Assembly: GCF_013201545.1 (NCBI RefSeq)
Contig: NZ_CP053746.1
Coordinates: 3,293,501-3,357,500, forward strand
Length of the DNA stretch: 64,000 bases
Source of the DNA: Pseudomonas graminis
GTDB lineage: Bacteria > Pseudomonadota > Gammaproteobacteria > Pseudomonadales > Pseudomonadaceae
Reading direction: 5' to 3'
Shown here: positions 1 through 9,555 of the stretch, piece after piece
Layout: the number at the start of each line of letters is the position of its first letter
Numbering within the stretch: the stretch's first letter is position 1
Notes under the pieces: model-generated
Database searches by the model: none
What the model was told of the DNA's origin: nothing
What the model saw: the letters and a program-made list of their open reading frames with translations, nothing else
Made by a program: the position numbers and the translations under genes

Positions 1-1442
1 GCGCCGCCCTCAATGCCATGCGCGTGCTCACCGACCCCGCCGAAACCGGCGCCGTCACCCTGGCGCTGCCCCAGGACGTGCAGGCCGAAGCCTACGACTA
101 CCCCGATTCATTCCTGCAAAAACGCGTGCACCGCATCGACCGCCGTCCGCCCACCGAGGCAATGCTCAATGACGCCGTTGCGCTGCTGAAGGGCAAACGC
201 AAACCGCTGCTGATCTGCGGTGGCGGCGTGCGCTATTCCGGCGCGGCTGCAGAGTTGCAGGCGTTCGCCGAGCGCTTCGGCATTCCGTTCAGCGAAACCC
301 AGGCGGGCAAAAGCGCCATCGTCTCCGCCCATCCGCTGAACATGGGCGGCATCGGCGAGACCGGCAGCCTGGCGGCGAATACCCTGGCGCGAGAAGCGGA
401 CCTGATTATTGGCGTCGGCACCCGTTACAGCGACTTCACCACCGGCTCGAAATCCCTTTTTCAAAACCCTGACGTGCAGTTCCTCAACCTCAACGTCGGC
501 GCCTTCGATGTGCAGAAGCTCGATGGCGTGCAGGTGCTGGCCGATGCGCGCCTGGCGCTGCAGTCGTTGGCGAGTCGGTTGGGCAACTATCGCGCGCAAT
601 GGGGCGATCAGCCGCGAGAGGCGAGGGCCGCCCTGGACGCGGAGGTGGATCGGCTGTACGCCGTGGAATACCAGACCGAGGATTTCGAGCCGGAAGTCAG
701 CGGCCACCTTGACCCGCAAGTGCTGCGCGACTTCATCGAGATGACCGGTTCGTGCCTGACCCAGAGCCGGGTACTGGGGGTGCTCAATCAGCAATTGCCA
801 GCGGACGCGGTGATCGTCGCGGCGGCCGGCAGTCTGCCCGGTGATTTGCAGCGGGCATGGCGCAGCACCAGTGTCGACAATTATCACGTCGAGTACGGCT
901 ATTCCTGCATGGGCTACGAGGTCAACGCCGCGTTGGGCGTGAAAATGGCGGCGCCGGCGCGCGAGGTGTACGCGCTGGTCGGCGACGGATCCTACATGAT
1001 GCTGCACTCGGAGCTGGCCACGTCGATTCAGGAACGGCGCAAGATCAACGTGGTGCTGCTCGACAACATGGCCTTCGGCTGCATCAACAACTTGCAGATG
1101 GGCAACGGCATGGGCAGTTTCGGCACCGAGTTCAGGTATCGCAATCCCGAAACGGGTCAGCTGGATGGCGACTTCGTGCCGGTGGATTTCGCCATGAGTG
1201 CCGCGGCCTATGGCTGCAAGACGTACAAAGTCAGCAACGCCCCGGAGCTGGAAGCGGCACTGGCCGACGCCCGCACGCAGACGGTTTCCACCCTGATCGA
1301 CATCAAGGTGCTGCCGAAAACCATGATCCATGGCTACCTGTCGTGGTGGCGCGTGGGTGTGGCGCAGGTCTCCACCACGGGCACGACCGCCGAAGCGTAC
1401 GAGCGACAAAAAGCGGCGTTGGCCAAGGCCCGTCAGTATTGA
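1..1442 (+). CDS. iolD: 3D-(3,5/4)-trihydroxycyclohexane-1,2-dione hydrolase, 3' part (IolD)
   Basis: Hydrolyses the ring of trihydroxycyclohexanedione to 5-deoxy-glucuronate in cytoplasmic myo-inositol catabolism; a ThDP-dependent enzyme of the acetolactate-synthase fold. The reading frame is already open at the window edge, so the N-terminal ThDP-binding domain (roughly 160 residues of a usual ~640) lies outside. What remains is the central domain ([22 protein letters not shown]) and the C-terminal ThDP-binding domain with the GDG...NN signature (VGDGSYM followed about 30 residues later by CINN). The next gene, an oxidoreductase, begins 31 nt downstream, so both are probably cotranscribed. 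Identification is from overall resemblance to IolD, including [10 protein letters not shown]; other acetolactate-synthase-like enzymes are less likely. Confidence 0.93.
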   Translation, partial: AALNAMRVLTDPAETGAVTLALPQDVQAEAYDYPDSFLQKRVHRIDRRPPTEAMLNDAVALLKGKRKPLLICGGGVRYSGAAAELQAFAERFGIPFSETQAGKSAIVSAHPLNMGGIGETGSLAANTLAREADLIIGVGTRYSDFTTGSKSLFQNPDVQFLNLNVGAFDVQKLDGVQVLADARLALQSLASRLGNYRAQWGDQPREARAALDAEVDRLYAVEYQTEDFEPEVSGHLDPQVLRDFIEMTGSCLTQSRVLGVLNQQLPADAVIVAAAGSLPGDLQRAWRSTSVDNYHVEYGYSCMGYEVNAALGVKMAAPAREVYALVGDGSYMMLHSELATSIQERRKINVVLLDNMAFGCINNLQMGNGMGSFGTEFRYRNPETGQLDGDFVPVDFAMSAAAYGCKTYKVSNAPELEAALADARTQTVSTLIDIKVLPKTMIHGYLSWWRVGVAQVSTTGTTAEAYERQKAALAKARQY

Positions 1443-1473
1443 ACAGGCTCCAGCAGGAATAGGAATTCCACCC

Positions 1474-2517
1474 ATGAAAATCGGACTCATCGGCTACGGC
1501 AAAGGCGGGCGCTACTTTCACGCGCCGCTGATTGCCAGCCAGCCCGGCGTGACGTTTGCCGGCGTGGTCACCCGTTCGCCGGAACGCCGCCAAGACCTGC
1601 GCAACGATTACCCCAAGGTCCCGGCTTTCGACAGCCTGGCCGATCTGATCGCCGCCGGTGTCGATGCGGTGGTGATCTCGACGCCGCTGGCCTCCCGGCG
1701 TGCATTGATCCTCGAGGCCATTGAGCTCGGCGTCCCCGTGGTCAGCGACAAGCCCTTCGCGCCGGATGCCCAGGCGGCACAGGAACTGGTGGACGCCGCC
1801 GAACGCCGAGGCGTGTTGTTGGGTGTGTACCAGAATCGTCGCTGGGACTCGGATTTTCTCACCGTGCGCAAGCTGATCCATCAGGGTGTTCTCGGCAACG
1901 TCAGCCGCTTCGAGTCGCGGGTCGAACGCTATTCGCCGTCCTCGGTGGGCAAGGAAAGCGGCGGCGGTATTCTCCGCGATCTCGGCAGCCATCTGGTGGA
2001 TCAGGCGTTATTGCTATTCGGGCCGGTGAAGCGGGTGTACGCCGAGCTTGAATTTGCGACCCCTGAGCAAAAGACCGATCACGGCTTCTTCATGTCACTG
2101 ACCCATAACAGCGGCGTGGTTTCGCACCTCTGGGGCAACTGTCTGCAAAACGCCCAGGGCCCGCGATTTCGGGTCAATGGTGCACAGGGCTGCTATACCG
2201 TGGAGGGCCTTGACGGTCAGGAAGCTGCTGCGCTGGCCGGGTTGTCCCCCCGATCCGAAGGCGAACGCTGGGGCGTGGAAGAACATCGACGCTGGGGCTG
2301 GTTCGAGCAGGGCGAGCACCGTGAGCGGGTCCCGTCGGAGCGTGGCTGCTGGACCGAGTTCTACCGGCAATGGCAGGAGGCGGTGATGAATCAGGGGCGC
2401 AATCCTGTGGATGCCAACGGGGCGGTGGCCTCGGCCAGGGTGCTGGATGCCGCGAGAATCAGCGCGATGGAGGGCAGGGTGGTGGTGCTGTTAAAAGCAC
2501 ACGCAGATGCCCTGTGA
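1474..2517 (+). CDS. Gfo/Idh/MocA family NAD(P)-dependent oxidoreductase
   Basis: A 347-residue cytoplasmic sugar or inositol dehydrogenase-type protein. The N-terminal Rossmann fold shows GLIGYGKGGRYFH at residues 4-16, and the family's EKP-type motif appears as SDKPF around residues 91-95, with the C-terminal substrate domain after it. The ATG at 1474 is chosen because the Rossmann strand begins immediately there and a purine-rich AGGAATAGGAA lies just upstream. Its position directly after iolD suggests a role with inositol or its isomers or methyl ethers, but the sequence is not a plain IolG, so the exact substrate is inferred only from context. Confidence 0.85.
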   Translation: MKIGLIGYGKGGRYFHAPLIASQPGVTFAGVVTRSPERRQDLRNDYPKVPAFDSLADLIAAGVDAVVISTPLASRRALILEAIELGVPVVSDKPFAPDAQAAQELVDAAERRGVLLGVYQNRRWDSDFLTVRKLIHQGVLGNVSRFESRVERYSPSSVGKESGGGILRDLGSHLVDQALLLFGPVKRVYAELEFATPEQKTDHGFFMSLTHNSGVVSHLWGNCLQNAQGPRFRVNGAQGCYTVEGLDGQEAAALAGLSPRSEGERWGVEEHRRWGWFEQGEHRERVPSERGCWTEFYRQWQEAVMNQGRNPVDANGAVASARVLDAARISAMEGRVVVLLKAHADAL

Positions 2518-3040
2518 CGCACTGCGCTGCACCCACCAATAGTCCGAACGTGGCGCAGCAAAACGAAAATAGAAATTAATTCTAAAAGCTGTTGAAGTAG
2601 AAATTATTTTCCAATAGAGTCCTTTCCAGGTTGCCGATTCTCGCCGTCAGCGCCTGAAGTCGGGTCTTCCGGCAGCAGGCCGAACGAGCGACACAAAAAC
2701 AAGAAAGCCAATCGCAGACAGGTACCGCCGATGAATATCTTCAGATCAGCCGCCAAGGCTTGCCGTCCCTTCTTACTCGCGCTTCCCGCCCTTCGCCGCG
2801 CTGTTTCCCACGCAGCTTCCCGCACGCTGGTCAACGCTGCCCCCGCGTTCGAATCCGCCCTCGAAACCATCGCCCGCGTGCTCTGCGTTCAAAGCCGCGG
2901 CGTTGTGGTGTGCGGGGCATCGAGCGGGTCGGTCGCGCACCTTGCAGACACGGCGCCAACCGCTCCGCGCTGAGTCTCAGCACCTCCAGCAGTCGTCAGC
3001 CCTGCCATTACAACAACAAGAATCTGGAGACAGACCGTTC
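2518..3040. other. Intergenic region upstream of the sugar ABC operon
   Basis: These 523 bases hold no convincing gene. The first ~100 bases are clearly AT-rich compared with the surroundings and carry two near-copies of TAGAAATTA with partly symmetric right halves (2570-2584 and 2598-2613), a plausible promoter/operator. A short open frame at 2731-2973 has no good ribosome-binding site and only a faint resemblance to the start of a SIS domain, so it is not annotated as a gene. Confidence 0.5.
2570..2613 (+). promoter_or_regulatory. Candidate operator: repeated TAGAAATTA boxes
   Basis: TAGAAATTAATTCTA at 2570-2584 is an inverted repeat (TAGAA, 5 nt, TTCTA). TAGAAATTATTTTCC at 2598-2612 repeats its first half 28 bp further on, and its AGAA-N6-TTCC layout resembles the GGAA-N6-TTCC sites reported for RpiR-type IolR repressors in rhizobia. 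It precedes the ABC importer operon, so control by an inositol-responsive regulator is an inference; the distance to the first start codon (about 430 nt) is long. Confidence 0.3.
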
Positions 3041-3967
3041 ATGAATACCCAAGTCCGTTTTACCTCACTCGCCCTGGCCCTGATGCTGAGCAGCGGCGCC
3101 GCCCTGGCCGCCGACCTGAAGATCGGCGTGTCCATGTCGCAGTTCGATGACACCTACCTGACCTACATGCGCGAGGACATGGACAAGAAAGTCAAAGCCA
3201 TGGGCGGCGTCGATCTGCAGTTCGTCGATGGCCGCAATGACGTGAACAAACAGCTCGATCAGGTGCAGGAGCTGATTGGCAAGAAGGTCGACGCACTGAT
3301 CGTCAACCCCGTCGACACCGAAGCCACCGTAAAAATCACCAAGGCCGCCACAGATGCCGGCATTCCGCTGGTCTACGTCAACCGCCGGCCGGACGATCCG
3401 AAGCTGCCCGCAGGCGTCGCCTCTGTGACCTCCGACGACAAAGAAGCCGGTCGCATGCAGATGGAGTATCTGGCCAAGAAAATGGACGGCAAAGGCAACG
3501 TCGTCATCTTGCTCGGTGAGCTGGCGAACAATTCGACACGCGACCGCACTGCAGGGGTCAAGGAAGTCCTGAAAAACTACCCCAATATCAAGGTGACCCA
3601 CGAGCAGACCGGCGCCTGGCAGCGGCAGAAAGGCATGGACGTCACCAATGACTGGCTGACCCAGGGCCGCGACTTCAAGGCGGTCATCTCCAACAACGAC
3701 GAAATGGCCATCGGCGCCGCCATGGCCCTCAAGCAGGCCGGTAAAAAGGGTGAGGTGTTCGTCGCCGGTGTCGATGGCACGCCCGACGGCCTGAGCGCCG
3801 TCAAGAAAGGCGACCTCTCCGTCTCGGTGTTCCAGGATGCCAAGGGGCAGGGCGAGGGTGCAATTGATGCTGCCGTGAAACTGGCGAAGAAGGAAACGCT
3901 GCCCGAACAGGCCATCGTGATTCCTTTCAAGCTGATCACGCCGGACAACGTCAACACCTTCAAATAA
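3041..3967 (+). CDS. Sugar ABC transporter periplasmic binding protein, probably myo-inositol
   Basis: A 308-residue periplasmic binding protein of the ribose/galactose family (Peripla_BP_4). A signal peptide runs to about residue 23 (hydrophobic LALALMLSSGAALA, cleavage before ADLK). The mature part follows the cluster B pattern: IGVSMSQFDDTYL, then the ligand-contact region NPVDTEAT and VYVNRRPDD, and SNNDEMAIGAAMALK and AGVDGTPDGL near the C-terminus. It is the first gene of a binding protein-ATPase-permease operon. Adjacent iolD and resemblance to IbpA/IatA-type proteins make myo-inositol the likely ligand; that substrate is inferred. The ATG at 3041 is preceded by CTGGAGA. Confidence 0.88.
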   Translation: MNTQVRFTSLALALMLSSGAALAADLKIGVSMSQFDDTYLTYMREDMDKKVKAMGGVDLQFVDGRNDVNKQLDQVQELIGKKVDALIVNPVDTEATVKITKAATDAGIPLVYVNRRPDDPKLPAGVASVTSDDKEAGRMQMEYLAKKMDGKGNVVILLGELANNSTRDRTAGVKEVLKNYPNIKVTHEQTGAWQRQKGMDVTNDWLTQGRDFKAVISNNDEMAIGAAMALKQAGKKGEVFVAGVDGTPDGLSAVKKGDLSVSVFQDAKGQGEGAIDAAVKLAKKETLPEQAIVIPFKLITPDNVNTFK

Positions 3968-4052
3968 CCGCTGACCTCACACCGACTGACAACCGGCAGA
4001 GCACCGCCTGGCCGTGCCTCTGCCGACCCTGTCACCCGAGGAGCCTGTGACC

Positions 4053-5615
4053 ATGTTCTCTTCCACAACCGCTTCGGCTTCAACGCACCCGCCCGTCTCC
4101 GGGGCGGCGAACGAAGCCGAGCCCTCTTATCTGCTGGAAATCACCAACATCAGCAAGGGTTTCCCCGGGGTGGTAGCGCTGGACAATGTGCAACTGCGCA
4201 TGCGGCCCGGCAGCGTCTTGGCGCTGATGGGCGAGAACGGCGCGGGCAAGTCCACGCTGATGAAGATCATCGCCGGCATCTACCAGCCCGACACCGGCGA
4301 AATCCGCCTGCGCGGCAAGCCGGTGGTGTTTCAGTCGCCGCTGGCGGCGCTGCAATCGGGCATTGCCATGATCCATCAGGAGCTCAACCTGATGCCGCAC
4401 ATGAGCATTGCCGAGAACATCTGGATCGGCCGCGAGCAGCTTAACGGCCTGCACATGGTCGATCACCGCGCGATGCATCGCTGCACGGAAGAATTGCTCG
4501 AACGCCTGCGCATCAACCTCGATCCGGAAGAAATGGTCGGCAACCTGAGCATCGCCGAGCGGCAGATGGTCGAGATCGCCAAGGCCGTTTCCTACGACTC
4601 CGACGTGCTGATCATGGACGAGCCGACGTCCGCCATCACCGAGACGGAGGTGGCCCACCTGTTTTCGATCATTGCCGACCTGCGCGCCCAGGGTAAGGGC
4701 ATCATCTACATCACCCACAAGATGAACGAAGTGTTCGCCATTGCCGATGAAGTGGCGGTGTTCCGCGACGGCGCCTACATCGGCCTGCAGCGAGCCGACA
4801 GCATGAACGGCGACAGCCTGATTTCCATGATGGTCGGCCGTGAACTGACCCAGTTGTTTCCTGAACGCGACCAGCCCGTGGGCAAGCTACTGCTGTCGGT
4901 GCGCGACCTGGCGCTGGACGGTGTGTTCGACGGCGTGTCGTTTGATCTGCACGCGGGGGAGGTGCTTGGCATCGCCGGGCTGATGGGCTCGGGACGCACC
5001 AACGTCGCTGAAACGATCTTCGGCATCACCCCGAGCACGCGCGGGGAAATCCTCCTCGACGGCACGCCGATCCGTGTCAGCGACCCGCACTTTGCCATCG
5101 AGAAAGGCTTCGCGCTGCTCACCGAAGACCGCAAGCTCAGCGGCCTGTTTCCATGCCTGTCGGTGCTGGAAAACATGGAAATGGCCGTGCTGCGCCATTA
5201 TGTGGGCAACGGCTTTGTCCATCAGAAAGCCCTGCGCGTGCTGTGCGAAGACATGTGCAAAAAGCTGCGGGTAAAGACGCCGTCCCTGGAGCAGTGCATC
5301 GATACGCTGTCCGGCGGCAATCAGCAGAAGGCGTTGCTGGCGCGCTGGCTGATGACCAACCCGCGGGTGCTGATTCTCGATGAGCCGACCCGTGGCATCG
5401 ACGTCGGCGCCAAGGCCGAGATCTACCGGCTGATTTCCCTGCTCGCCAGCGAAGGCATGGCGGTGATCATGATTTCGTCCGAGCTGCCGGAAGTGCTGGG
5501 CATGAGCGACCGGGTCATGGTCATGCACGAAGGCGAAATGATGGGCACCCTCGACCGCGCCGAGGCCACTCAGGAACGGGTCATGCACCTGGCGTCCGGA
5601 AACCCTGTTCACTGA
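4053..5615 (+). CDS. Sugar ABC transporter ATP-binding protein, duplicated ATPase
   Basis: Cytoplasmic motor of the sugar importer, 520 residues with two fused ABC domains as in RbsA/MglA. The first domain has an intact Walker A (GENGAGKST near residue 60), Q-loop (IHQELNL), a divergent signature (LSIAERQ) and Walker B (LIMDEPTSA). The second has the degenerate Walker A typical of the family (GLMGSGRTN near 310), a canonical signature (LSGGNQQK near 419) and [12 protein letters not shown] take the ATG at 4053 because GAGGAG lies about 9 nt upstream; an in-frame GTG at 4014 would add 13 residues. It lies 85 nt after the binding protein gene and 76 nt before the permease gene. Confidence 0.9.
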   Translation: MFSSTTASASTHPPVSGAANEAEPSYLLEITNISKGFPGVVALDNVQLRMRPGSVLALMGENGAGKSTLMKIIAGIYQPDTGEIRLRGKPVVFQSPLAALQSGIAMIHQELNLMPHMSIAENIWIGREQLNGLHMVDHRAMHRCTEELLERLRINLDPEEMVGNLSIAERQMVEIAKAVSYDSDVLIMDEPTSAITETEVAHLFSIIADLRAQGKGIIYITHKMNEVFAIADEVAVFRDGAYIGLQRADSMNGDSLISMMVGRELTQLFPERDQPVGKLLLSVRDLALDGVFDGVSFDLHAGEVLGIAGLMGSGRTNVAETIFGITPSTRGEILLDGTPIRVSDPHFAIEKGFALLTEDRKLSGLFPCLSVLENMEMAVLRHYVGNGFVHQKALRVLCEDMCKKLRVKTPSLEQCIDTLSGGNQQKALLARWLMTNPRVLILDEPTRGIDVGAKAEIYRLISLLASEGMAVIMISSELPEVLGMSDRVMVMHEGEMMGTLDRAEATQERVMHLASGNPVH

Positions 5616-5691
5616 ATTTCGGGCTGTTGAAGCTCCAATTCGAGCACTGCGCCACGCCCCCAGTAGGGTCGAAAAAGAACAAGAGGCACAC

Positions 5692-6720
5692 ATGAAGATG
5701 AACGCGATGCTGGAAAACAAACCTGCGCTGGCGCCCCGCAAGCACAAGCGCCGGCTGCCCACCGAACTGAGCATTTTCCTGGTGCTGATCGGCATTGGCC
5801 TGATTTTCGAGCTGTTCGGCTGGATCGTCCGCGATCAGAGCTTTCTGATGAATTCCCAGCGGCTGGTGCTGATGATTTTGCAGGTGTCGATCATCGGCCT
5901 GCTGGCGATCGGCGTGACCCAAGTCATCATCACCACCGGCATCGACTTGTCGTCAGGCTCGGTGCTGGCGCTGTCAGCGATGATTGCTGCCAGCCTGGCG
6001 CAGTCGTCGGACTACACCCGCGCGGTGTTTCCGTCGCTGACCGATCTGCCAGTGTGGGCGCCGGTGATCGCGGGGCTCGGGGTGGGGCTGCTTGCTGGTG
6101 CGATCAACGGCAGCATCATCGCCATCACCGGCATCCCGCCATTCATTGCCACACTGGGGATGATGGTCTCGGCGCGGGGCCTGGCCCGCTACTACACGGG
6201 TGGTCAGCCGGTGAGCATGCTGAATGATTCCTACACGGCGATCGGCCAGGGCGCCATGCCTGTCATCATCTTTCTGGTGGTGGCGGTGATTTTTCACATC
6301 GCCCTGCGTTACACCAAGTACGGCAAATACACCTACGCCATCGGCGGCAACATGCAGGCGGCGCGCACCTCGGGGATCAACGTCAAGCGTCACCTGATCA
6401 TTGTCTACAGCATCGCCGGTCTGTTGGCAGGGCTGGCCGGGGTAGTGGCGTCGGCGCGGGCAGCCACCGGGCAGGCCGGCATGGGCGTTTCCTACGAACT
6501 GGACGCCATTGCCGCTGCGGTCATCGGCGGCACGAGTCTGGCCGGGGGCGTCGGGCGGATCACCGGCACGGTCATCGGCGCCTTGATTCTCGGTGTCATG
6601 GCCAGCGGCTTCACCTTCGTCGGCGTCGATGCCTACGTCCAGGACATCATCAAGGGCCTGATCATCGTCGTCGCCGTGGTCATCGATCAGTACCGCAACA
6701 AGCGCAAGCTCAAGCGCTAA
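5692..6720 (+). CDS. Sugar ABC transporter permease
   Basis: Inner-membrane channel of the importer, 342 residues, BPD_transp_2 (RbsC-type) family. After a basic N-terminus (APRKHKRR) there are about eight to ten hydrophobic segments; the family landmarks are ITTGIDLSSGSVLALS around residues 81-96, ITGIPPFIATLG near 145 and YAIGGNMQAARTSGI in the loop near 215, followed by AAVIGGTSLAGGVGRITGT. The basic tail (YRNKRKLKR) is cytoplasmic. It ends the operon, with a terminator 19 nt downstream. An AGAGGCA ribosome-binding site precedes the ATG. Substrate is inferred from the inositol context. Confidence 0.9.
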   Translation: MKMNAMLENKPALAPRKHKRRLPTELSIFLVLIGIGLIFELFGWIVRDQSFLMNSQRLVLMILQVSIIGLLAIGVTQVIITTGIDLSSGSVLALSAMIAASLAQSSDYTRAVFPSLTDLPVWAPVIAGLGVGLLAGAINGSIIAITGIPPFIATLGMMVSARGLARYYTGGQPVSMLNDSYTAIGQGAMPVIIFLVVAVIFHIALRYTKYGKYTYAIGGNMQAARTSGINVKRHLIIVYSIAGLLAGLAGVVASARAATGQAGMGVSYELDAIAAAVIGGTSLAGGVGRITGTVIGALILGVMASGFTFVGVDAYVQDIIKGLIIVVAVVIDQYRNKRKLKR

Positions 6721-6738
6721 GCTATAGACGTGCTGCTT

Positions 6739-6770
6739 AAAGGGCCTGATATCAGGCCCTTTTCGTTTTT
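6739..6770 (+). terminator. Rho-independent terminator of the sugar ABC operon
   Basis: A perfect 24-bp palindrome (left arm AAAGGGCCTGAT) at 6739-6762 is followed by TTCGTTTTT. It starts 19 nt after the permease stop codon. Confidence 0.85.
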
Positions 6771-7066
6771 CATCGGTTTGAACCGATCACGCAATGGCCG
6801 GTCAGACACCATCTGCCGCTTTTCGAGCGCACCCCGACCGGGCGAGCATGTGTTGAAATCCCGGCGCGACCCAATGCCGTCGGGTATTCAAGCCCTTGTT
6901 GGACGAATCCTGATCAATTATGTTGCCGAGTACCGAACCCGGCCTTAGACTGCCGCCCCTCGTAAATTGAGTGCCAAGTGGCGCTTCGAGACTACGGCGC
7001 TCTTTATGCCAGGTTGAGGCGCACCTTTGAGATCGCCTTAATGCACGTTTTTTTATAGAGAAATCA
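6771..7066. other. Intergenic region before the DksA-like gene
   Basis: About 300 bases without a convincing gene. It must contain the promoter of the DksA-like gene, whose leader ends in an AT-rich stretch (ACGTTTTTTTATAGAGAAATCA). I see no clear Zur-type palindrome in it and no strong hairpin. Confidence 0.4.
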
Positions 7067-7471
7067 ATGACCAAGGAAAAGTTGCTGGCGATGCCGGCCG
7101 ATGACTACATGAACGCCGAGCAGCACGCGTTCTTCGTCGACCTGTTGCAAGCCATGAAAGTCGAAATCCACGAGCGCATCGAGCAGAGCCGTATCGCGAT
7201 CGAAAGCCTGGACACCCCGGCTGACCCAGCCGACGCCGCTTCCGTGGAAGAAGAGCGTCACTGGCTGGTGAACGTGATTGACCGTGACCAGCGCATGCTG
7301 CCTCAACTGGAAATGGCCTTGAGCCGCATCGCTGACGACAGCTTCGGCTGGTGCGAAGACAGCGGCGAGCCGATTGGCCTCAAGCGCCTGCTGATCAGCC
7401 CGACCACCAAGTACTGCATCGAAGCTCAGGAACGCCACGAGCAAATCGACCGCCACCAGCGTCAGGCGTGA
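7067..7471 (+). CDS. DksA/TraR-family transcription factor with two zinc cysteines (DksA2-like)
   Basis: A 134-residue RNA polymerase secondary-channel regulator. The coiled-coil tip keeps the acidic DPADAA motif (D-x-x-D-x-A) needed for DksA action. The C-terminal globular domain reads WCEDSGEPIG...YCIEAQER: the canonical C-x2-C pairs have become C-x2-S and C-x2-A, leaving two of four cysteines. That pattern and the length match P. aeruginosa DksA2, which works without zinc, rather than the housekeeping DksA. It is monocistronic by position. I did not find a zinc-uptake-regulator site upstream, so low-zinc control is not supported here. Confidence 0.85.
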   Translation: MTKEKLLAMPADDYMNAEQHAFFVDLLQAMKVEIHERIEQSRIAIESLDTPADPADAASVEEERHWLVNVIDRDQRMLPQLEMALSRIADDSFGWCEDSGEPIGLKRLLISPTTKYCIEAQERHEQIDRHQRQA

Positions 7472-7654
7472 TCCCTCGGGTTCGACCGCCTGCAACGGGT
7501 GGTCGAGCCGTTCCATTGCGCACCGTCTACTGCGCCCATTCAAGTTCCCCGTCACCGCACATTCCGACCGACCACCACCAATGACTCATGGCGCATGGCC
7601 GCTATTTGGGCGTCTAATGCTTTCACAATAATGAAAGCAGGGCAGGTCCCGGAC

Positions 7655-9277
7655 ATGGATGCGAAAGGTCGTCACGCAGCAACACCCTCCCACCCCGCGC
7701 ACGCGTCTGCTGACGGGCAGGTTCGTACCGGTTCGCGCTGGCTGACGCCCGCCCTGCAAAGCCTTGGTCTGTGCCTGCTGTTTGCGGCGATGGCCTGGTT
7801 CGATGTATCTGTCTATGTGAGTCTGCCCGTTGCGCTGTTGGTCTTGTGGTTACCAGCGCTGTTCGCCAAACGAACGCCAGAGACCGTGGCAGGTACGAGC
7901 GAAGACGGCATGACACGTCTGACCCAGGATCTGTCCCGAAGCACCAGTCACAACGCGTTGTCTGCTGCGGCCGTAGCGTTTTCCGTCAGGCAACTGGCGG
8001 GCAAGCTGCAGTCCCAGGTCAATGCGGCCGAGCAAATCGTCAGCAGCGCTGATGTGATGATCACCACCGAGCGCGCCACGTCGACCCTGAGCCAGCAAGC
8101 GCTCAGCGCCGCCAGTCAGGCGCGGGAGAGCAGCGGTGCCGGGCTCAGCGTCCTCAATGAATCCATTGGTCTGATGCACCAACTGAGTGAACGGGCCGAC
8201 AGCAGCCGTGAACTGATCGAAGCACTCAGCCAGCGCAGCGAAGACATTCAGCGTGTCACGGCGGTGATCCAGTCCATCGCCAGCCAGACCAATCTGCTCG
8301 CCCTGAACGCTGCCATCGAAGCCGCGCGCGCCGGTGAACACGGCCGTGGCTTTGCCGTGGTGGCCGATGAAGTGCGCGGGCTGGCCGGGCGCACCGCGAC
8401 GGCGACCAATGAGGTAGGGGAGATGGTGGTTGATATTCAGCAGCGCACCCGTCAGGTGGTCGAGCAGATTCGCCAGTTGTCGGGCGACTTGAGTGGCGGC
8501 GTGGCCCAGGTTGAATCCACCGGGAAGCAGTTGGCGAACATCGCCGAGCTGGCCGTTGGCGTCGAGCAACAGGTCGGTGAAATCGCACGGGGCGCCCAGA
8601 CCAATCAGGAACAATTGAGCAGCCTGTTCGTGGCCGTCGAGCAAATGCGCAGCGACCTTGCCGTCAGCGATGACCAGACCCGGCGCCTGGCGCAGTCGGC
8701 GTTGCAAATGGAAGAACAGGCGGAAACCATCAGCGAACGCCTGGCCCAGGTCGGCCTCGATGACTACCACCAGCGCATTTATGACCTTGCCCGGGAAGGC
8801 GCCGGCCAGATTGCCGCGAAGTTCGAGCAAGACATCGATCAGGGCCGGGTCAGCCTGACCGACCTGTTCGACCGCACCTATCAGCCCATCGCCAACACTT
8901 CGCCGGCCAAGTATCAGACGCGCTTCGACCGCTACACCGATCAGACGCTGCCGGCCATTCAAGAGCCGCTGCTGACCCGTCATGAAGGGCTGGTTTTTGC
9001 CATCGCTTGCACCCAGCAGGGTTACGTGCCGACCCACAATCAGGTGTTCAGCCGACCGTTGACGGGCGACACGGCGGTCGACGCGATAAACAACCGTACC
9101 AAACGCAAATTCGACGACCGCACCGGCATCCGCTGCGGCAGTCACCAGCAGCCGGTTCTGTTGCAGACCTACACCCGCGACACCGGCGAACTGATGCACG
9201 ATCTTTCCGTGCCCATCATCGTCAAGGGCCGGCATTGGGGCGGGCTGCGGCTGGGCTATAGGCCGGAGAAAAGCTGA
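7655..9277 (+). CDS. Methyl-accepting chemotaxis protein with C-terminal sensor-like domain
   Basis: A 540-residue chemoreceptor. Two closely spaced hydrophobic segments (residues ~32-70) form a membrane hairpin with no periplasmic ligand domain and no recognisable HAMP. A coiled-coil region leads to the signalling tip, which has the highly conserved [18 protein letters not shown] sequence (residues ~210-228) and [15 protein letters not shown]. After the descending helix, residues ~371-540 form an extra domain ([16 protein letters not shown], ending [11 protein letters not shown]) that resembles a Cache-like ligand fold found at the C-terminus of some Pseudomonas receptors. The start is uncertain: ATG 7655 has AGGGCAGG upstream; ATG 7631 and 7595 are in frame. 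Confidence 0.85.
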   Translation: MDAKGRHAATPSHPAHASADGQVRTGSRWLTPALQSLGLCLLFAAMAWFDVSVYVSLPVALLVLWLPALFAKRTPETVAGTSEDGMTRLTQDLSRSTSHNALSAAAVAFSVRQLAGKLQSQVNAAEQIVSSADVMITTERATSTLSQQALSAASQARESSGAGLSVLNESIGLMHQLSERADSSRELIEALSQRSEDIQRVTAVIQSIASQTNLLALNAAIEAARAGEHGRGFAVVADEVRGLAGRTATATNEVGEMVVDIQQRTRQVVEQIRQLSGDLSGGVAQVESTGKQLANIAELAVGVEQQVGEIARGAQTNQEQLSSLFVAVEQMRSDLAVSDDQTRRLAQSALQMEEQAETISERLAQVGLDDYHQRIYDLAREGAGQIAAKFEQDIDQGRVSLTDLFDRTYQPIANTSPAKYQTRFDRYTDQTLPAIQEPLLTRHEGLVFAIACTQQGYVPTHNQVFSRPLTGDTAVDAINNRTKRKFDDRTGIRCGSHQQPVLLQTYTRDTGELMHDLSVPIIVKGRHWGGLRLGYRPEKS

Positions 9278-9281
9278 ATAT

Positions 9282-9378
9282 CAAGCTGCAAGCTGCAAGC
9301 TGCAAGCTGCAAGTGAAGAGCAATGAGCGATGATCGAGCGTCTTGTGGCTTGTGGCTTGCCGCTTGAAGCTTGCAGCT
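9282..9378. repeat. Tandem CAAGCTG array with inverted partner
   Basis: CAAGCTG is repeated four and a half times at 9282-9313. About 35 bases later, degenerate complementary copies (CTTGTGG, CTTGTGG, CTTGCCG, CTTGAAG, CTTGCAG) run to 9378, so the whole region could fold into a long imperfect hairpin after the chemoreceptor gene. The phrase CTTGCCGCTTGAAGCT recurs near 43112, so this is a dispersed repeat type. Confidence 0.75.
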
Positions 9379-9555
9379 CTTCGCGGAGCGTTAGTTGTGC
9401 GAACTAGGCCCTTTAATTATTTAACCGTCCGATATTGGAGTAGGACGCGTCTGAAGTGCAGTTCCATCGGTTGACGGAGCGTCAACTGCGATCATCCTGT
9501 GAGTATATGTCCGAATATGTAAGTACTTGTTCGGGACTCATGTCAGTACTCACGG

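Noticed and set aside
108-1490. Long open frame on the minus strand opposite iolD
   Set aside because: Histidine/arginine/glutamine-rich translation typical of an antisense shadow of a high-GC gene, and no family resemblance.
2731-2973. 80-residue open frame with a stretch (VVVCGASSGSVAHLADTA) faintly like the start of a SIS domain, perhaps the remnant of an RpiR-type regulator
   Set aside because: No ribosome-binding site, very short, and the resemblance is limited to a few glycine/serine positions; GC-rich DNA gives such frames often.
9282-9313. CRISPR-like array
   Set aside because: The 7-bp units are contiguous with no spacers, and no cas gene is in the window.
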